NCBI GenBank assembly: GCA_965229935.1
Contig: CBDDKB010000002.1
Span: 868,001 to 932,000, forward strand
DNA from: SPJN01 sp965229935
GTDB taxonomy: Bacteria > Pseudomonadota > Alphaproteobacteria > SPJN01
Direction: 5' to 3'
DNA: 64,000 bases
Position 1 is the stretch's first letter. Every line of letters begins with the position of its first letter. The translations under genes were made by a program, and so were the position numbers. Under the pieces are notes generated by a model that worked only from the letters and a program-made list of their open reading frames with translations, had not been told where the DNA came from and did not search any database. Below are positions 32,756-42,148 of this stretch, piece after piece.

Positions 32756-34231
32756 TCAGGCGCTTTCAGCCAATAAGGATAGTTGCGCAGCCTTTCCGGC
32801 GCGTGATTTATCGGTCAGCGCAGACGGATAATCCCCGGTAAAGCAGGCATCGCAGAAGGTAGGTTCTGCATCATTGCGGCCCGGTTCCCCCATAGCGCGG
32901 TAAAGACCATCCATCGAGATAAAGGCGAGGCTGTCTGCGCCGATATGGTCGGCCATATCCTCTACCGACATGCGGGAGGCGAGCAGCTTTTCTTTTTCAG
33001 GTGTGTCGACGCCATAGAAACAAGGGTCGGTTGTGGGCGGGGCAGCGATACGCATATGAACCTCAGCCGCGCCAGCATCACGCATCATCGACACAATTTT
33101 GATAGAGGTTGTGCCGCGCACGATGGAATCGTCAACCAGAATAACCCGCTTGCCCTCAATCATCGCTTTGTTGGCATTGTGCTTCAGCTTGACCTTTAGG
33201 TTGCGGATTTCCTGTGTCGGCTCAATAAAGGACCGACCGACATAATGATTGCGGATAATGCCCAGCTCGAACGGAATTTTACTTGCAGCGGCATAGCCGA
33301 TGGCTGCGGGGACGCCTGAATCGGGTACCGGGATGACCAAGTCAGCCTCAACCGGTTTTTCCATGGCAAGCTCTTCACCAATGCGTTTGCGAGCCCCATA
33401 AACAGAACGGCCCTCTAATACTGAATCGGGCCGTGCGAAATAAATATATTCAAAGATGCAGAAGCGGGATTTTTGCGGCCCGAAAGGTTTCAGGCTTTGC
33501 ACGCCATCCTCTGTGATGATCACCATTTCACCGGGATCAAGGTCGCGCACATATTCTGCATCAATAATATCAAGCGCACATGTTTCTGATGCCAGCACCC
33601 ACGCATCGCCCAACTTACCGAGGACAAGCGGGCGAATGCCCATAGGGTCACGAACGCCGATCAGCTTTTTATTGGTTAATGCGGCGATTGAAAAAGCACC
33701 TTCCACATTGCGCAGGGCATCGACAAAGCGGTCGGCAACGCGTGTGCGGCGGCTGGTGGCAATCAGATGCAGGATCGTTTCTGAGTCTGATGTCGATTGG
33801 AAGATGGATCCGGCACGAACCAATTCTTCGCGCAAGGTCATGGCATTGGTCAGATTGCCATTATGGGCAATGGCGATACCGCCGCCGGCCAGGTCGGCAT
33901 AAAGCGGTTGCACATTGCGCAAAATCGTGTCGCCAGAGGTTGAATAACGCACATGGCCGACCGCGGCATGACCTTGCAATCGTTCCAGAACATCGGGGCG
34001 GGTGAATTTGTCAGCAACATGGCCCAATCGACGGTCGGAGGCATAATGTTCCCCGTCAAAGGCGACAATGCCAGCAGCTTCCTGTCCGCGATGCTGCAGG
34101 GCATGTAGGCCCAGCGCGGTCAGTGCGGCGGCATCGGGCGCACCGAATATGCCGAAAACACCGCATTCTTCGTGCAGATGGTCACCATCATCCTGGTCAT
34201 CTGCCGCTGCAAAAGGATTGGTTGTCAACAT
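32756..34231 (-). CDS. purF: Amidophosphoribosyltransferase
   Basis: A 491-residue enzyme of the first committed purine step, making phosphoribosylamine from PRPP and glutamine. After a 22-residue propeptide, Cys23 in 'EECGVFGIFG' would be exposed as the glutaminase nucleophile. The PRPP loop 'VILVDDSIVRGTTS' lies near residue 365. 'DPMGIRPLVLG' and 'EPTQEIRNLKVKLKHN' are also conserved. It follows cvpA and precedes the SDR gene on the same strand. Confidence 0.97.
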   Translation of the reverse strand: MLTTNPFAAADDQDDGDHLHEECGVFGIFGAPDAAALTALGLHALQHRGQEAAGIVAFDGEHYASDRRLGHVADKFTRPDVLERLQGHAAVGHVRYSTSGDTILRNVQPLYADLAGGGIAIAHNGNLTNAMTLREELVRAGSIFQSTSDSETILHLIATSRRTRVADRFVDALRNVEGAFSIAALTNKKLIGVRDPMGIRPLVLGKLGDAWVLASETCALDIIDAEYVRDLDPGEMVIITEDGVQSLKPFGPQKSRFCIFEYIYFARPDSVLEGRSVYGARKRIGEELAMEKPVEADLVIPVPDSGVPAAIGYAAASKIPFELGIIRNHYVGRSFIEPTQEIRNLKVKLKHNANKAMIEGKRVILVDDSIVRGTTSIKIVSMMRDAGAAEVHMRIAAPPTTDPCFYGVDTPEKEKLLASRMSVEDMADHIGADSLAFISMDGLYRAMGEPGRNDAEPTFCDACFTGDYPSALTDKSRAGKAAQLSLLAESA

Positions 34232-34273
34232 GGCGAACCCCGTCCCGCGCTTTGTATTGGGTGCAGTCGTTCC

Positions 34274-34990
34274 TTACTGCGATCCCTCGATCAATTGCTC
34301 AATCGCTGAGCGATCCCGCTTTTTATAGCCTGTTTCTTTGCCTGTGTCAGCGCCACTATCCCCACCTTGCCTGTCATAATCTGTCGCAGAACTGTCATAT
34401 AGCGTTTCTGCACCTTGATCAGCGCCTTGGTTACCAAAGGGGGCATAGTCGCGCCAGCTTGCGCCTGCGCCTGATTGCAGGGCAGGGGGCACGTTCAAAT
34501 GGGGGAAAATCTCAAAAACAGTGCGGGCACCCATCTGTACTAGGGGTAGGCTTTTGCCCTCTGTCACCCAGTCTGGGTGTTCATCTGCGGGCAGGAAATA
34601 GGCCAGCAATAGATATAGCGTCGATACGATGATTGTGCCGCGCAGCAGCCCGAAAAAAAAGCCCAGCGTTCGGTCCAACGCCCCAACGGCAGACCCGCGA
34701 ATAGCCCCGCCGATTTTTTTGGTGACGATGGAAAACAGCGCCATCGACACAATAAACAGGGAAACCGCAACAATCCCGTCGGCCAGCAATTGCGGTTCGA
34801 CAATGGTGCGCACAGGCACGGCTGCAAATTCAAACAATAATGCTGTGACGATGACAGCCCCAACCCATGAGCCGATGGCCAAAATTTCGTGGGTAAAACC
34901 GCGCGCAAAGGCAAATAGGCCAGATACGATCAAAAGACCGCCGACCAAGAGGTCAAACAGAACAATTGATTGATTACCAAATTCAATCAC
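34274..34990 (-). CDS. cvpA: CvpA family membrane protein
   Basis: A 238-residue inner-membrane protein with about four helices in the first 130 residues ('VGGLLIVSGLFAFARGFTHE', 'LGFFFGLLRGTIIVSTLYLL'). The C-terminus is a hydrophilic, Asp/Gly/Gln-rich tail. CvpA was first named for colicin V production, and later work links it to envelope stress. It lies between radA and purF, the usual location. The tail is longer than in E. coli CvpA (about 160 residues). Confidence 0.88.
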   Translation of the reverse strand: MIEFGNQSIVLFDLLVGGLLIVSGLFAFARGFTHEILAIGSWVGAVIVTALLFEFAAVPVRTIVEPQLLADGIVAVSLFIVSMALFSIVTKKIGGAIRGSAVGALDRTLGFFFGLLRGTIIVSTLYLLLAYFLPADEHPDWVTEGKSLPLVQMGARTVFEIFPHLNVPPALQSGAGASWRDYAPFGNQGADQGAETLYDSSATDYDRQGGDSGADTGKETGYKKRDRSAIEQLIEGSQ

Positions 34991-34997
34991 TTGGGCG

Positions 34998-36377
34998 TTA
35001 TCCTTCGCGAATCAGGGCGGTGAGTGCGTTTATGTTAGCTGGTCGATCAAGCCGAAGCGACCCGCCTTTTACGGCGCTGCCCCCTTTAGGTAGGATAGCC
35101 CGTTCAAAGCCCAGCTTTTCAGCCTCTTTCAGCCTTGTATCGGTTTGGCCGACAGGGCGCAGCGTTCCGGTCAGGGCAACTTCGCCGATTATGACCAAAC
35201 TATTATCAAGCGGGCGGTCCAGCAGGGCGGAGACAAGCGCCGCCGCCGCAGCCATATCAGCGGCAGGTTCGCTGATACGCAAGCCGCCAGCCACATTCAA
35301 ATAAATATCCTGCCCCGCAAAACTTAGCCCGGCGCGTGCCTCCAGCACCGCCAGCACCATAGACAGGCGGCCACTGTCCCAGCCAACCACGGCGCGGCGC
35401 GGCGTGCCAAAGCTTGACGGGGCAACCAGTGCCTGGATTTCCACCAGCATGGGGCGGGTGCCTTCCATCCCGGCAAAGACGGCGGTGCCTGCCACATCTG
35501 ACTGGCGGTCCCCAAGGAAGAGGGCTGAGGGGTTCGTCACCTCCATCAAGCCAAGCTCAGTCATTTCAAATACGCCGATTTCATCGGTGGCACCAAAACG
35601 GTTTTTAACTGCGCGCAAGATACGGAAGCGGTGGCCGCGGTCGCCTTCAAAATAAAGCACCGTATCGACCATGTGCTCGAGCACGCGGGGTCCCGCAATC
35701 TGTCCATCCTTGGTGACATGCCCAACAAGGATGAGGGCGGTATTCCGCGCCTTGGCATAGCCGATCAATTCCTGCGCGGCACTGCGGACTTGGGCAACGG
35801 TGCCGGGGGCAGAATCAAGGGCATCAACAAACACAGTTTGAATAGAATCGATCACCAACAAATCGGGTGGAGTGGGGAGTGCCTCCAGCGTGGCAAGAAT
35901 GTCTGAGACACTTGCCATAGCGGCAAGGTCGACTGGGGCGTCGGCAAGGTTCATGCGGCTTGCTCGCAGGCGGACCTGTGCGCCGCTTTCTTCTGCCGTG
36001 ATATAGATTGCCGATTTGCCTGTGTTGGCAAGGGCGGCGCTGACTTGCAGCAAGACCGTAGACTTGCCAATCCCCGGATCACCGCCGATCAATAGGGCAG
36101 AGCCGGGGACAAGCCCGCCGCCTGTCACGCGATCAAACTCTGCCATGTTGCAGGTCAGGCGACTGACGCTTTCTTCTTTTTGTTCTGACAGTTTGGCAAG
36201 CTGTGCTGCCTTGCCGCCCTTTTTGGCCATACCGGGCAGGCGGCTGCCCGCCTTCCGCTCTACCAATTCTTCTTCAACCAGCGTGTTCCATTCGTTACAG
36301 CCGGTGCATTGCCCGGCCCATTTGCGATGGGCGGTGCCGCAATTTTGACAGACATAATGTGTCTGCGCCTTTGCCAT
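34998..36377 (-). CDS. radA: DNA repair protein RadA
   Basis: A 459-residue RecA-like ATPase that aids branch migration in recombination. An N-terminal zinc finger ('CQNCGTAHRKWAGQCTGC', residues 10-27) is followed by Walker A 'GGDPGIGKST', the RadA-specific 'KNRFGATDE', and a Lon-protease-like C-terminal domain. The start is MAKAQTH at 36377, directly overlapping the mlaF stop (TGATG). The open frame upstream to 36452 lies inside mlaF and is not used. Confidence 0.96.
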   Translation of the reverse strand: MAKAQTHYVCQNCGTAHRKWAGQCTGCNEWNTLVEEELVERKAGSRLPGMAKKGGKAAQLAKLSEQKEESVSRLTCNMAEFDRVTGGGLVPGSALLIGGDPGIGKSTVLLQVSAALANTGKSAIYITAEESGAQVRLRASRMNLADAPVDLAAMASVSDILATLEALPTPPDLLVIDSIQTVFVDALDSAPGTVAQVRSAAQELIGYAKARNTALILVGHVTKDGQIAGPRVLEHMVDTVLYFEGDRGHRFRILRAVKNRFGATDEIGVFEMTELGLMEVTNPSALFLGDRQSDVAGTAVFAGMEGTRPMLVEIQALVAPSSFGTPRRAVVGWDSGRLSMVLAVLEARAGLSFAGQDIYLNVAGGLRISEPAADMAAAAALVSALLDRPLDNSLVIIGEVALTGTLRPVGQTDTRLKEAEKLGFERAILPKGGSAVKGGSLRLDRPANINALTALIREG

Positions 36378-37150
36378 CAGACAGATACATCCACGCTGAT
36401 CGGGCCTTCTGCCTTGCCGTGGATGAATTGTTCCACAAAGGGATTGCCGCATTCATCAATCGTGTCGACGGGGCCTTTCCAGATGATCTTCCCTTGATAA
36501 AGCATCGCCACGTCATCGGCGATCTTACGGACCGACGCCATATCGTGGGTGATGGAAAGGGCGGTTGCGCCAAGTTCTTTTACGCATTCGCGTATCAGAT
36601 CATTGATGACATCAGCCATGATAGGATCAAGACCCGTTGTCGGTTCGTCAAAAAAGATAATGTCAGGTTCGGTTGCGATAGCGCGGGCAAGGCCCACACG
36701 CTTTTGCATGCCGCCTGACAGCTCAGACGGGTTGAGGTCCGCCACATCCTTGCCAAGGCCAACCCGGCGCAGCTTTTCAAGGGCGATGTCGCGCGCCTGA
36801 TCCTTGGGCATGTTAAAGCCCTGCATCAGGCCAAAGCCGACATTTTCCCAAACAGTCAGGGAATCGAACAGGGCCGCGCCCTGAAACAACATGCCAAATT
36901 TGCGCAAGCTTTGTTCGCGCTGCTTGCCCTTGGCGTGGGTCACGTCCTCGCCATCGACCAGAATGGTGCCGGAGTCGGGCTTGAGCAGGCCTAGAACGCA
37001 TTTCAGTGATACTGACTTGCCGGTGCCGGACCCGCCAATGATGACGACGCTTTCACCTTTCTTTACATCAAGGTCAAAGCCATCAAGTACGACTTTTTTG
37101 CCAAAGCGTTTGTGGACATTCTGCAATGAGAGCATGGGATGATCAGTCAT
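36377..37150 (-). CDS. mlaF: Phospholipid/Mla ABC transporter ATP-binding protein MlaF
   Basis: A 257-residue ATPase of the outer-membrane lipid asymmetry system. Walker A 'GGSGTGKS' is near residue 39, signature 'LSGGMQKRVGLARA' near 143, Walker B 'IIFFDEPTTGLDP' near 165, and the H-loop 'SITHDM' near 200. The 'GGM' form of the signature is typical of MlaF. It follows mlaE by 14 bp. mlaD (MCE protein) is not in this window, so the substrate-binding part must be elsewhere. Confidence 0.92.
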   Translation of the reverse strand: MTDHPMLSLQNVHKRFGKKVVLDGFDLDVKKGESVVIIGGSGTGKSVSLKCVLGLLKPDSGTILVDGEDVTHAKGKQREQSLRKFGMLFQGAALFDSLTVWENVGFGLMQGFNMPKDQARDIALEKLRRVGLGKDVADLNPSELSGGMQKRVGLARAIATEPDIIFFDEPTTGLDPIMADVINDLIRECVKELGATALSITHDMASVRKIADDVAMLYQGKIIWKGPVDTIDECGNPFVEQFIHGKAEGPISVDVSV

Positions 37151-37164
37151 AACTTATGCCTCAC

Positions 37165-37938
37165 TCAGCTTGAAAAGAAGACTTCGGTCAGAAGATAGTT
37201 GGCCGCGAGTATAAGGACGGAGGCCGTGACAACTGCGTTTGTCGTTGCCGCGCCAACGCCCTGTGCGCCGCCCTTTGACCGATAGCCGTGGAATGTACCC
37301 GTCAAGGCGATGATAAAGCCGAAGACAGCCGCCTTCGCAAGGCCGGAGACGACGTCTTGTGTTTCCAAAAAGTCGATCGTGTTTTTCATATAGGCTGCGC
37401 CATTAAGGTCCAGCCGGGTGATAGATACGACATAGCCGCCCATGACGCCGATCAAATCGCCAATCAGGACAAGAGCCGGCATTGTGGCGGTCGCAGCAAC
37501 AAGGCGCGGGCCGACCAGATATTTGAACGGGTTGGTTGATAGGGTGCTTAACGCATCAATCTGTTCGGTAACACGCATGGTGCCGATTTCAGCAGCAATC
37601 GCGGCGGCAACACGGCCTGCCACCATCAGGCCGCCAAGAACAGGGCCAAGCTCGCGCGTGATGCCAAGCACCACAATTGTAGGCACGATGCTTTCAGCAT
37701 TAAAGCGGCTGCCGCCAACATAAATTTGCAAGGCGAGTGCCCCACCTGTGAAAAAGGCTGTCAGGCCAACAACGGGTAGGGAGTAATAGCCAATGCGCAT
37801 CATTTGCTGGCCGATGATGCGGAAATAGAGTGGCGGCGTTAGGGCGTGATAAACACCTTTCCCCGCAAAAATGGCGAGCGCGCCTGCACTTGCCAAAAAG
37901 CTGATGACCACATGGCCTATAAGGGCGAAAATATTCAC
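37165..37938 (-). CDS. mlaE: Phospholipid/Mla ABC transporter permease MlaE
   Basis: A 257-residue MlaE-family permease with about five helices. 'RELGPVLGGLMVAGRVAAAI' and 'EIGTMRVTEQIDALSTLSTNP' are the conserved cytoplasmic-helix motifs. The start is a GTG preceded by GGAGG. It lies between alr and mlaF in one operon and would form the MlaEF inner-membrane core that moves phospholipids between membranes. Confidence 0.92.
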   Translation of the reverse strand: MNIFALIGHVVISFLASAGALAIFAGKGVYHALTPPLYFRIIGQQMMRIGYYSLPVVGLTAFFTGGALALQIYVGGSRFNAESIVPTIVVLGITRELGPVLGGLMVAGRVAAAIAAEIGTMRVTEQIDALSTLSTNPFKYLVGPRLVAATATMPALVLIGDLIGVMGGYVVSITRLDLNGAAYMKNTIDFLETQDVVSGLAKAAVFGFIIALTGTFHGYRSKGGAQGVGAATTNAVVTASVLILAANYLLTEVFFSS

Positions 37939-37953
37939 TGTGCCCCGACCTCC

Positions 37954-39093
37954 CTACGCAGAATAAAAACGCGGAATACGATGCGAGAGCCCGGTTAAAA
38001 GCTCGTAAGGTATCGTACCCGCCTGATGTGCCAGAATTTCAAGGCTAGCCTTACCACCGATCAGCGTCACGGGCGAGCCCTGTTGGACAAGTTCGCTTGG
38101 GATATCCGTCACATCTATGCTGATCAGGTCCATTGATACGCGTCCAACCACCGGGGCGATATGCCCCTGAATGTCAACAGACCCGGCATGGCTTAAGGCG
38201 CGGATATAGCCATCGCCATACCCCACCGGCAGCGTGGCGATCACGCTGTCTCTTGTTAGTGTGTGTGCCCCGCCGTAACCGACCGTGCTGCCTGCAGGGA
38301 CGCTGCGCACCTGTATGATTTGTGCTGATAGGGTGACTGTCGGTTTCAGTTTCAGTCCCGCACCACGATAAGGCTGCACGCCGTATAGCGCGACGCCGGG
38401 CCGGGTGACATCATGGGCCAGCTCATCATTCGTGCGGCAATGGCTGACGCCCGCCGAATTACACAGGCTTTCTTTTAAAGTACCGCTGCCGATCAGATCC
38501 AGCCTGTCTGCGAATAATCTGTTTTGCGCCAAAGCGTCAGACGGGTCGGGCTGATCAGCATTGGCAAGGTGGCTCATCACCAGGCCGATACCGTTTTCTG
38601 CAGCGTTGAACCCTTCTGCGGTTAGGTGTGTGCAATCATCCTCCGACAGGCCCAGCCGCTGCATTCCCGTATCAAGATGAAGGGCGGCGCGCGTGCCGAT
38701 GCTGGCTGCATGCTCGCGCCACAGGGCAAGCTGCCCCAGATCATTGATCACCGGGCTAAGCGCTGCCTGACGATAGGCGGGCAGGGCGTTTTCCAGCGGG
38801 CCGTTCAGAATATAGATCGTGGGGCCGTCCCCGATGGCTTGGCGCAGGGCCAACCCCTCAGCAGCTTGGGAGACAAAGAAGGTGTCGCACCCCGCAACGG
38901 CAAGCGCGCGGCCCACAGGGGCAATACCAAGCCCATAGGCATCGGCCTTAACCGCTGCGCCGCATTGTGCATCACCTGACAGCTTTGCCAGCTTGTGCCA
39001 GTTATGGACAAGGGCAGCAAGATCAATATCAAGCCGCGCGCCGACAATGTCGGGGCCGCTTTGTTGATCTGTCGTCATGTTGGAAGCTGCCAC
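37954..39093 (-). CDS. alr: Alanine racemase
   Basis: A roughly 379-residue PLP enzyme making D-alanine for peptidoglycan. The PLP Lys is in 'AAVKADAYGLG' (about residues 46-56) and the second catalytic base Tyr in 'VGYGGAHTL' near 270. 'RVSMDLISIDVTD' is conserved. The GTG at 39093 has AGGGA before it; an ATG at 39078 is the alternative. It follows dnaB by about 10 bp. Confidence 0.94.
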   Translation of the reverse strand: MAASNMTTDQQSGPDIVGARLDIDLAALVHNWHKLAKLSGDAQCGAAVKADAYGLGIAPVGRALAVAGCDTFFVSQAAEGLALRQAIGDGPTIYILNGPLENALPAYRQAALSPVINDLGQLALWREHAASIGTRAALHLDTGMQRLGLSEDDCTHLTAEGFNAAENGIGLVMSHLANADQPDPSDALAQNRLFADRLDLIGSGTLKESLCNSAGVSHCRTNDELAHDVTRPGVALYGVQPYRGAGLKLKPTVTLSAQIIQVRSVPAGSTVGYGGAHTLTRDSVIATLPVGYGDGYIRALSHAGSVDIQGHIAPVVGRVSMDLISIDVTDIPSELVQQGSPVTLIGGKASLEILAHQAGTIPYELLTGLSHRIPRFYSA

Positions 39094-39102
39094 AGCCTGT
39101 CC

Positions 39103-40581
39103 CTAAATCTCGTCATCATCCATCGTGTAGGCATCGCGAGCCAAATTGCCAAAGCGGGCAAATTCGCCCTGGAATGACAATTTGACAGTGCCGATGGGAC
39201 CATGACGGTTCTTGCCCAAAATCACCTCTGCCAAGCCATGGACCTTGTCCATTTTTTCCTGCCATTCTGCATGTTCGGGTGTTCCTTCCGTGGGCTGTGT
39301 ACGGCCCACATAATATTCATCACGGAACACAAACATAACAATGTCGGCATCCTGCTCAATTGAGCCTGATTCGCGCAAGTCAGATAGCTGGGGCCGTTTG
39401 TCATCACGGCTTTCCACCTGACGTGAAAGCTGGGAAAGGGCAATAACAGGAATATTCAATTCCTTGGCAATGGCTTTCAAGCCCTGCGTTACAGCGCTGA
39501 TTTCTTGCACGCGATTGTCGCCAAAGCCTGACCCTGCCGGGGGGCGCACCAATTGCAGATAGTCAACGACGATCAGATCGAGACCCTGTTGCCGTTTCAG
39601 GCGACGCGCGCGAGAGGCGAGCGAGGAGATGGGCAGCGCCGCCGTATCATCAATATAAAGCGGCACCTGTTCCAACACCTGTGATGCATCAAGCAAGCGG
39701 TCGAACTGTCGTTCATCCAGCGTGCCTTTGCGGATCTTGTCAGAATAGACTTCTGATTGTTCAGACAAGATACGAGTTGCCAACTGTTCGGCAGACATTT
39801 CGAGCGAAAAGAACCCAACCCGCGCGCCTTTTGCGGCCTTGATGGAGCCATCCTCCATCTCCTGCGCTTCAAACATTTTTGCGGCGTTAAAGGCGATGTT
39901 TGTGGCAAGGGCCGTTTTACCCATACTGGGACGCCCGGCCAGAATGATCAGGTCAGAGTTTTGAAGGCCACCCAAATAGCTGTCCAGGTCAGTTAGTCCG
40001 GTTGAAATACCTGCCAGATGACCGTCACGATGATAGGCGGCAGCGGCAGTCTTAATCGCCTCCTTTAACGAGGTGCGGAAATCGCGAAACCCGCTTTGAT
40101 ATTCGCCTGTCTCTGCCAATGTGAACAATGTCTGTTCGGCATATTCAATTTGTTCGCGGGGGGTCTGTTCCAGTGGCGCGTCATAGGCAGTGTTGACCAT
40201 ATCGGTCCCCACCTTGATTAGATCGCGCCTGATCGCATGATCATAGATCGTGCGGCCATAATCAGCCACATTGATGATCGAGGTTGCAGCAGCAGCAAGG
40301 CCAGCCAGATAGGCGGCGCCGCCAGCTTCCTGTAACGCTTCGTCCTGTTCAAACAGCGCCTTCAGCGTAACAGGGGTTGCCACATGGCCATTCAGGATCA
40401 GGCGCGTGATTTCCGCATAGATCCGACCGTGCAAGGGTTCAAAAAAATGTTCCGGGTCAAGGAAGTTTGACACCCGGTCCATTGCCTCATTGTTCACAAG
40501 AATTGCGCCCAGCAATTCTTGCTCCGCCTCAATATTATGTGGCGGCTGGCGATAGGTGCCGGGTTCTGCAATCGTATTCAT
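39103..40581 (-). CDS. dnaB: Replicative DNA helicase DnaB
   Basis: A 492-residue hexameric helicase. The N-terminal domain begins 'PPHNIEAEQELLGAIL', and the C-terminal RecA-like domain has Walker A 'GRPSMGKTALA', Walker B 'LIVVDYLQL' and 'ALSQLSRQVESRDDKRPQLSDL' split over conserved motif H4. The ATG at 40581 is preferred to a TTG at 40593. No intein or insertion is present. It begins the dnaB-alr-mlaE-mlaF-radA-cvpA-purF-SDR run. Confidence 0.97.
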   Translation of the reverse strand: MNTIAEPGTYRQPPHNIEAEQELLGAILVNNEAMDRVSNFLDPEHFFEPLHGRIYAEITRLILNGHVATPVTLKALFEQDEALQEAGGAAYLAGLAAAATSIINVADYGRTIYDHAIRRDLIKVGTDMVNTAYDAPLEQTPREQIEYAEQTLFTLAETGEYQSGFRDFRTSLKEAIKTAAAAYHRDGHLAGISTGLTDLDSYLGGLQNSDLIILAGRPSMGKTALATNIAFNAAKMFEAQEMEDGSIKAAKGARVGFFSLEMSAEQLATRILSEQSEVYSDKIRKGTLDERQFDRLLDASQVLEQVPLYIDDTAALPISSLASRARRLKRQQGLDLIVVDYLQLVRPPAGSGFGDNRVQEISAVTQGLKAIAKELNIPVIALSQLSRQVESRDDKRPQLSDLRESGSIEQDADIVMFVFRDEYYVGRTQPTEGTPEHAEWQEKMDKVHGLAEVILGKNRHGPIGTVKLSFQGEFARFGNLARDAYTMDDDEI

Positions 40582-40756
40582 AGGCGGTGCCAATCAGATT
40601 TTTGGCGCGCGATCCCCAAATTGTTGCGCACCATAATGGTAGGGTTCGTTTTAACGATAATTGTGGCGCTAGGAAGGACGGATTTCTTTTACTCACAGGA
40701 AAATTTTTTGGCCTGTGGATAAGTGCCCGAAGACGAGGGGTGATCCGTTGAATGCA

Positions 40757-40790
40757 AAGAAAAACCCGCCCCCGGTGAGGGAGGCGGGCT
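40757..40790 (-). terminator. Rho-independent terminator downstream of rplI
   Basis: Read on the minus strand, CCCGCC and GGCGGG (plus coordinates 40783-40788 and 40765-40770) form a GC-rich stem followed by TTTTTC. It ends the rpsF-rpsR-rplI operon and separates it from dnaB, which has its own promoter region in the remaining 170 bp. Confidence 0.82.
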
Positions 40791-40818
40791 TTGTGGATAA
40801 AGTCAGGTGAAAAAACGC

Positions 40819-41463
40819 TTAGGCGTCTTTTTCTTCCTCGTCAGCGTCGTCGGCTGCAACTTCTTCAGCGTCTTCTGCGTCGCCTTCATCATCAGCAGCG
40901 TCTTCAGCGGCTTCCAATGCTTCGGGATCGAACACGTCTTCGGCTGAAATCAGACCTTCACGATCTTCTTCGGTTTCACCAAGGACGTTTTCGCCGCGTG
41001 CCTGTGCTTCGGCTTCGTCGTCCGTACGGGCGACATTGACGGTGATTGTGCAATCCACTTCGGGATGCAGCATCACACGCACGTCATGCAGGCCAAGAAC
41101 CTTGATCGGCTTATCGAGACGAACCTGACCGCGAGCGACGGTAAAGCCACCTTCGGTTGCGGCGTCTGCGATGTCACGTGCAGAGACTGAGCCATAAAGC
41201 TGGCCTGTGTCGCCTGACTGACGGATCACAACAAAGCTTTCGCCATTCAGCTTTTCAGCAACAGTGGCAGCTTCGCCCTTTAGTTCAAGGTTGCGTGCTT
41301 CAAGCTGGGCGCGTTCATTTTCGAAGCGTTCCAGATTGGCTTTGTTGGCACGAAGTGCCTTGCCCTGCGGCAGCAGGAAGTTGCGGGCGAAGCCGTCTTT
41401 GACGGTGACAACGTCACCCATCTGGCCAAGCTTTTCGACCCGTTCAAGCAATACGATTTCCAT
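40819..41463 (-). CDS. rplI: 50S ribosomal protein L9 with long acidic C-terminal tail
   Basis: A 214-residue L9. 'MEIVLLERVEKLGQMGDVVTV' and 'GFARNFLLPQGKAL' are diagnostic, and both the N and C rRNA-binding domains are complete by about residue 148. The remaining roughly 65 residues are extremely acidic (runs such as 'EAAEDAADDEGDAEDAEE'). E. coli L9 is 149 residues; alphaproteobacterial L9 is often longer, but this tail is notable. GGAGAG precedes the ATG. It follows rpsR by 11 bp. Confidence 0.96.
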   Translation of the reverse strand: MEIVLLERVEKLGQMGDVVTVKDGFARNFLLPQGKALRANKANLERFENERAQLEARNLELKGEAATVAEKLNGESFVVIRQSGDTGQLYGSVSARDIADAATEGGFTVARGQVRLDKPIKVLGLHDVRVMLHPEVDCTITVNVARTDDEAEAQARGENVLGETEEDREGLISAEDVFDPEALEAAEDAADDEGDAEDAEEVAADDADEEEKDA

Positions 41464-41474
41464 CTGATGCTCTC

Positions 41475-41711
41475 CTACTGAATCACATAGGGAAGCAGAG
41501 CAAGATGACGAGCGCGCTTGATAGCACGGGCAAGCTCACGCTGCTTTTTGGCGGACACAGCCGTGATACGGCTGGGTACGATTTTGCCGCGTTCTGAAAC
41601 GAAGCGCTGCAAAAGGCGGGTATCTTTATAATCAATCTTCGGGGCGTCGTTGCCTGAGAAAGGGCAAGATTTACGACGGCGGAAGAAGGGACGACGTGCG
41701 GGTGCAGCCAT
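41475..41711 (-). CDS. rpsR: 30S ribosomal protein S18
   Basis: A 78-residue basic protein with 'FFRRRKSCPFSG' and 'DYKDTRLLQRFVSERGKIVPSR', the S18 core that packs against S6 on the 30S platform. The single Cys in 'CPF' is conserved. It lies between rpsF and rplI in the standard operon. Confidence 0.97.
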   Translation of the reverse strand: MAAPARRPFFRRRKSCPFSGNDAPKIDYKDTRLLQRFVSERGKIVPSRITAVSAKKQRELARAIKRARHLALLPYVIQ

Positions 41712-41734
41712 GATTAAATCTCCTTCAGAATAAG

Positions 41735-42148
41735 TTAAGCGTCATCTTTGCGCGGTGCTGAATCGCGGCGCGGGCCACGGTCACCACGATCGCCGCCACG
41801 GCGGTCGCCGCGATCACCGCGACGCTGTTCACGTTGCATCTGGACAGATTGTTCTTCGTCCAGCTCGTCAACGCGCAGTGTCAGGGTGCGGATGATGTCA
41901 CCATTGATTTTCTGCTGGCGATCAAGTTCGTCCAGCGCTGCAGAAGGCGCATCAACATTCATCAGAACGTAATGACCCTTGCGGTTCTTTTTGATTTTAT
42001 ACTGAAGGGTTTTAAGGCCCCAATATTCCGTCTTGCCAACGGAACCGCCATTATCGGCGATAATTGTTTTGAACTCGTCTGTCAGGGCTTCGACCTGAGA
42101 TGCAGACACGTCCTGACGTGCGATAAACACGTGTTCATAATAAGCCAT
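41735..42148 (-). CDS. rpsF: 30S ribosomal protein S6
   Basis: A 137-residue S6. 'MAYYEHVFIARQDVSASQ' and 'YWGLKTLQYKIKKNRKGHY' are typical. The start at 42148 follows AGGGAG; an open frame to 42187 is not used. The C-terminus carries about 30 residues of Arg-Gly-Asp-rich sequence ('RGDRGDRRGGDRGDRG'), a disordered tail seen in some S6 proteins. It opens the rpsF-rpsR-rplI operon. Confidence 0.96.
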   Translation of the reverse strand: MAYYEHVFIARQDVSASQVEALTDEFKTIIADNGGSVGKTEYWGLKTLQYKIKKNRKGHYVLMNVDAPSAALDELDRQQKINGDIIRTLTLRVDELDEEQSVQMQREQRRGDRGDRRGGDRGDRGPRRDSAPRKDDA

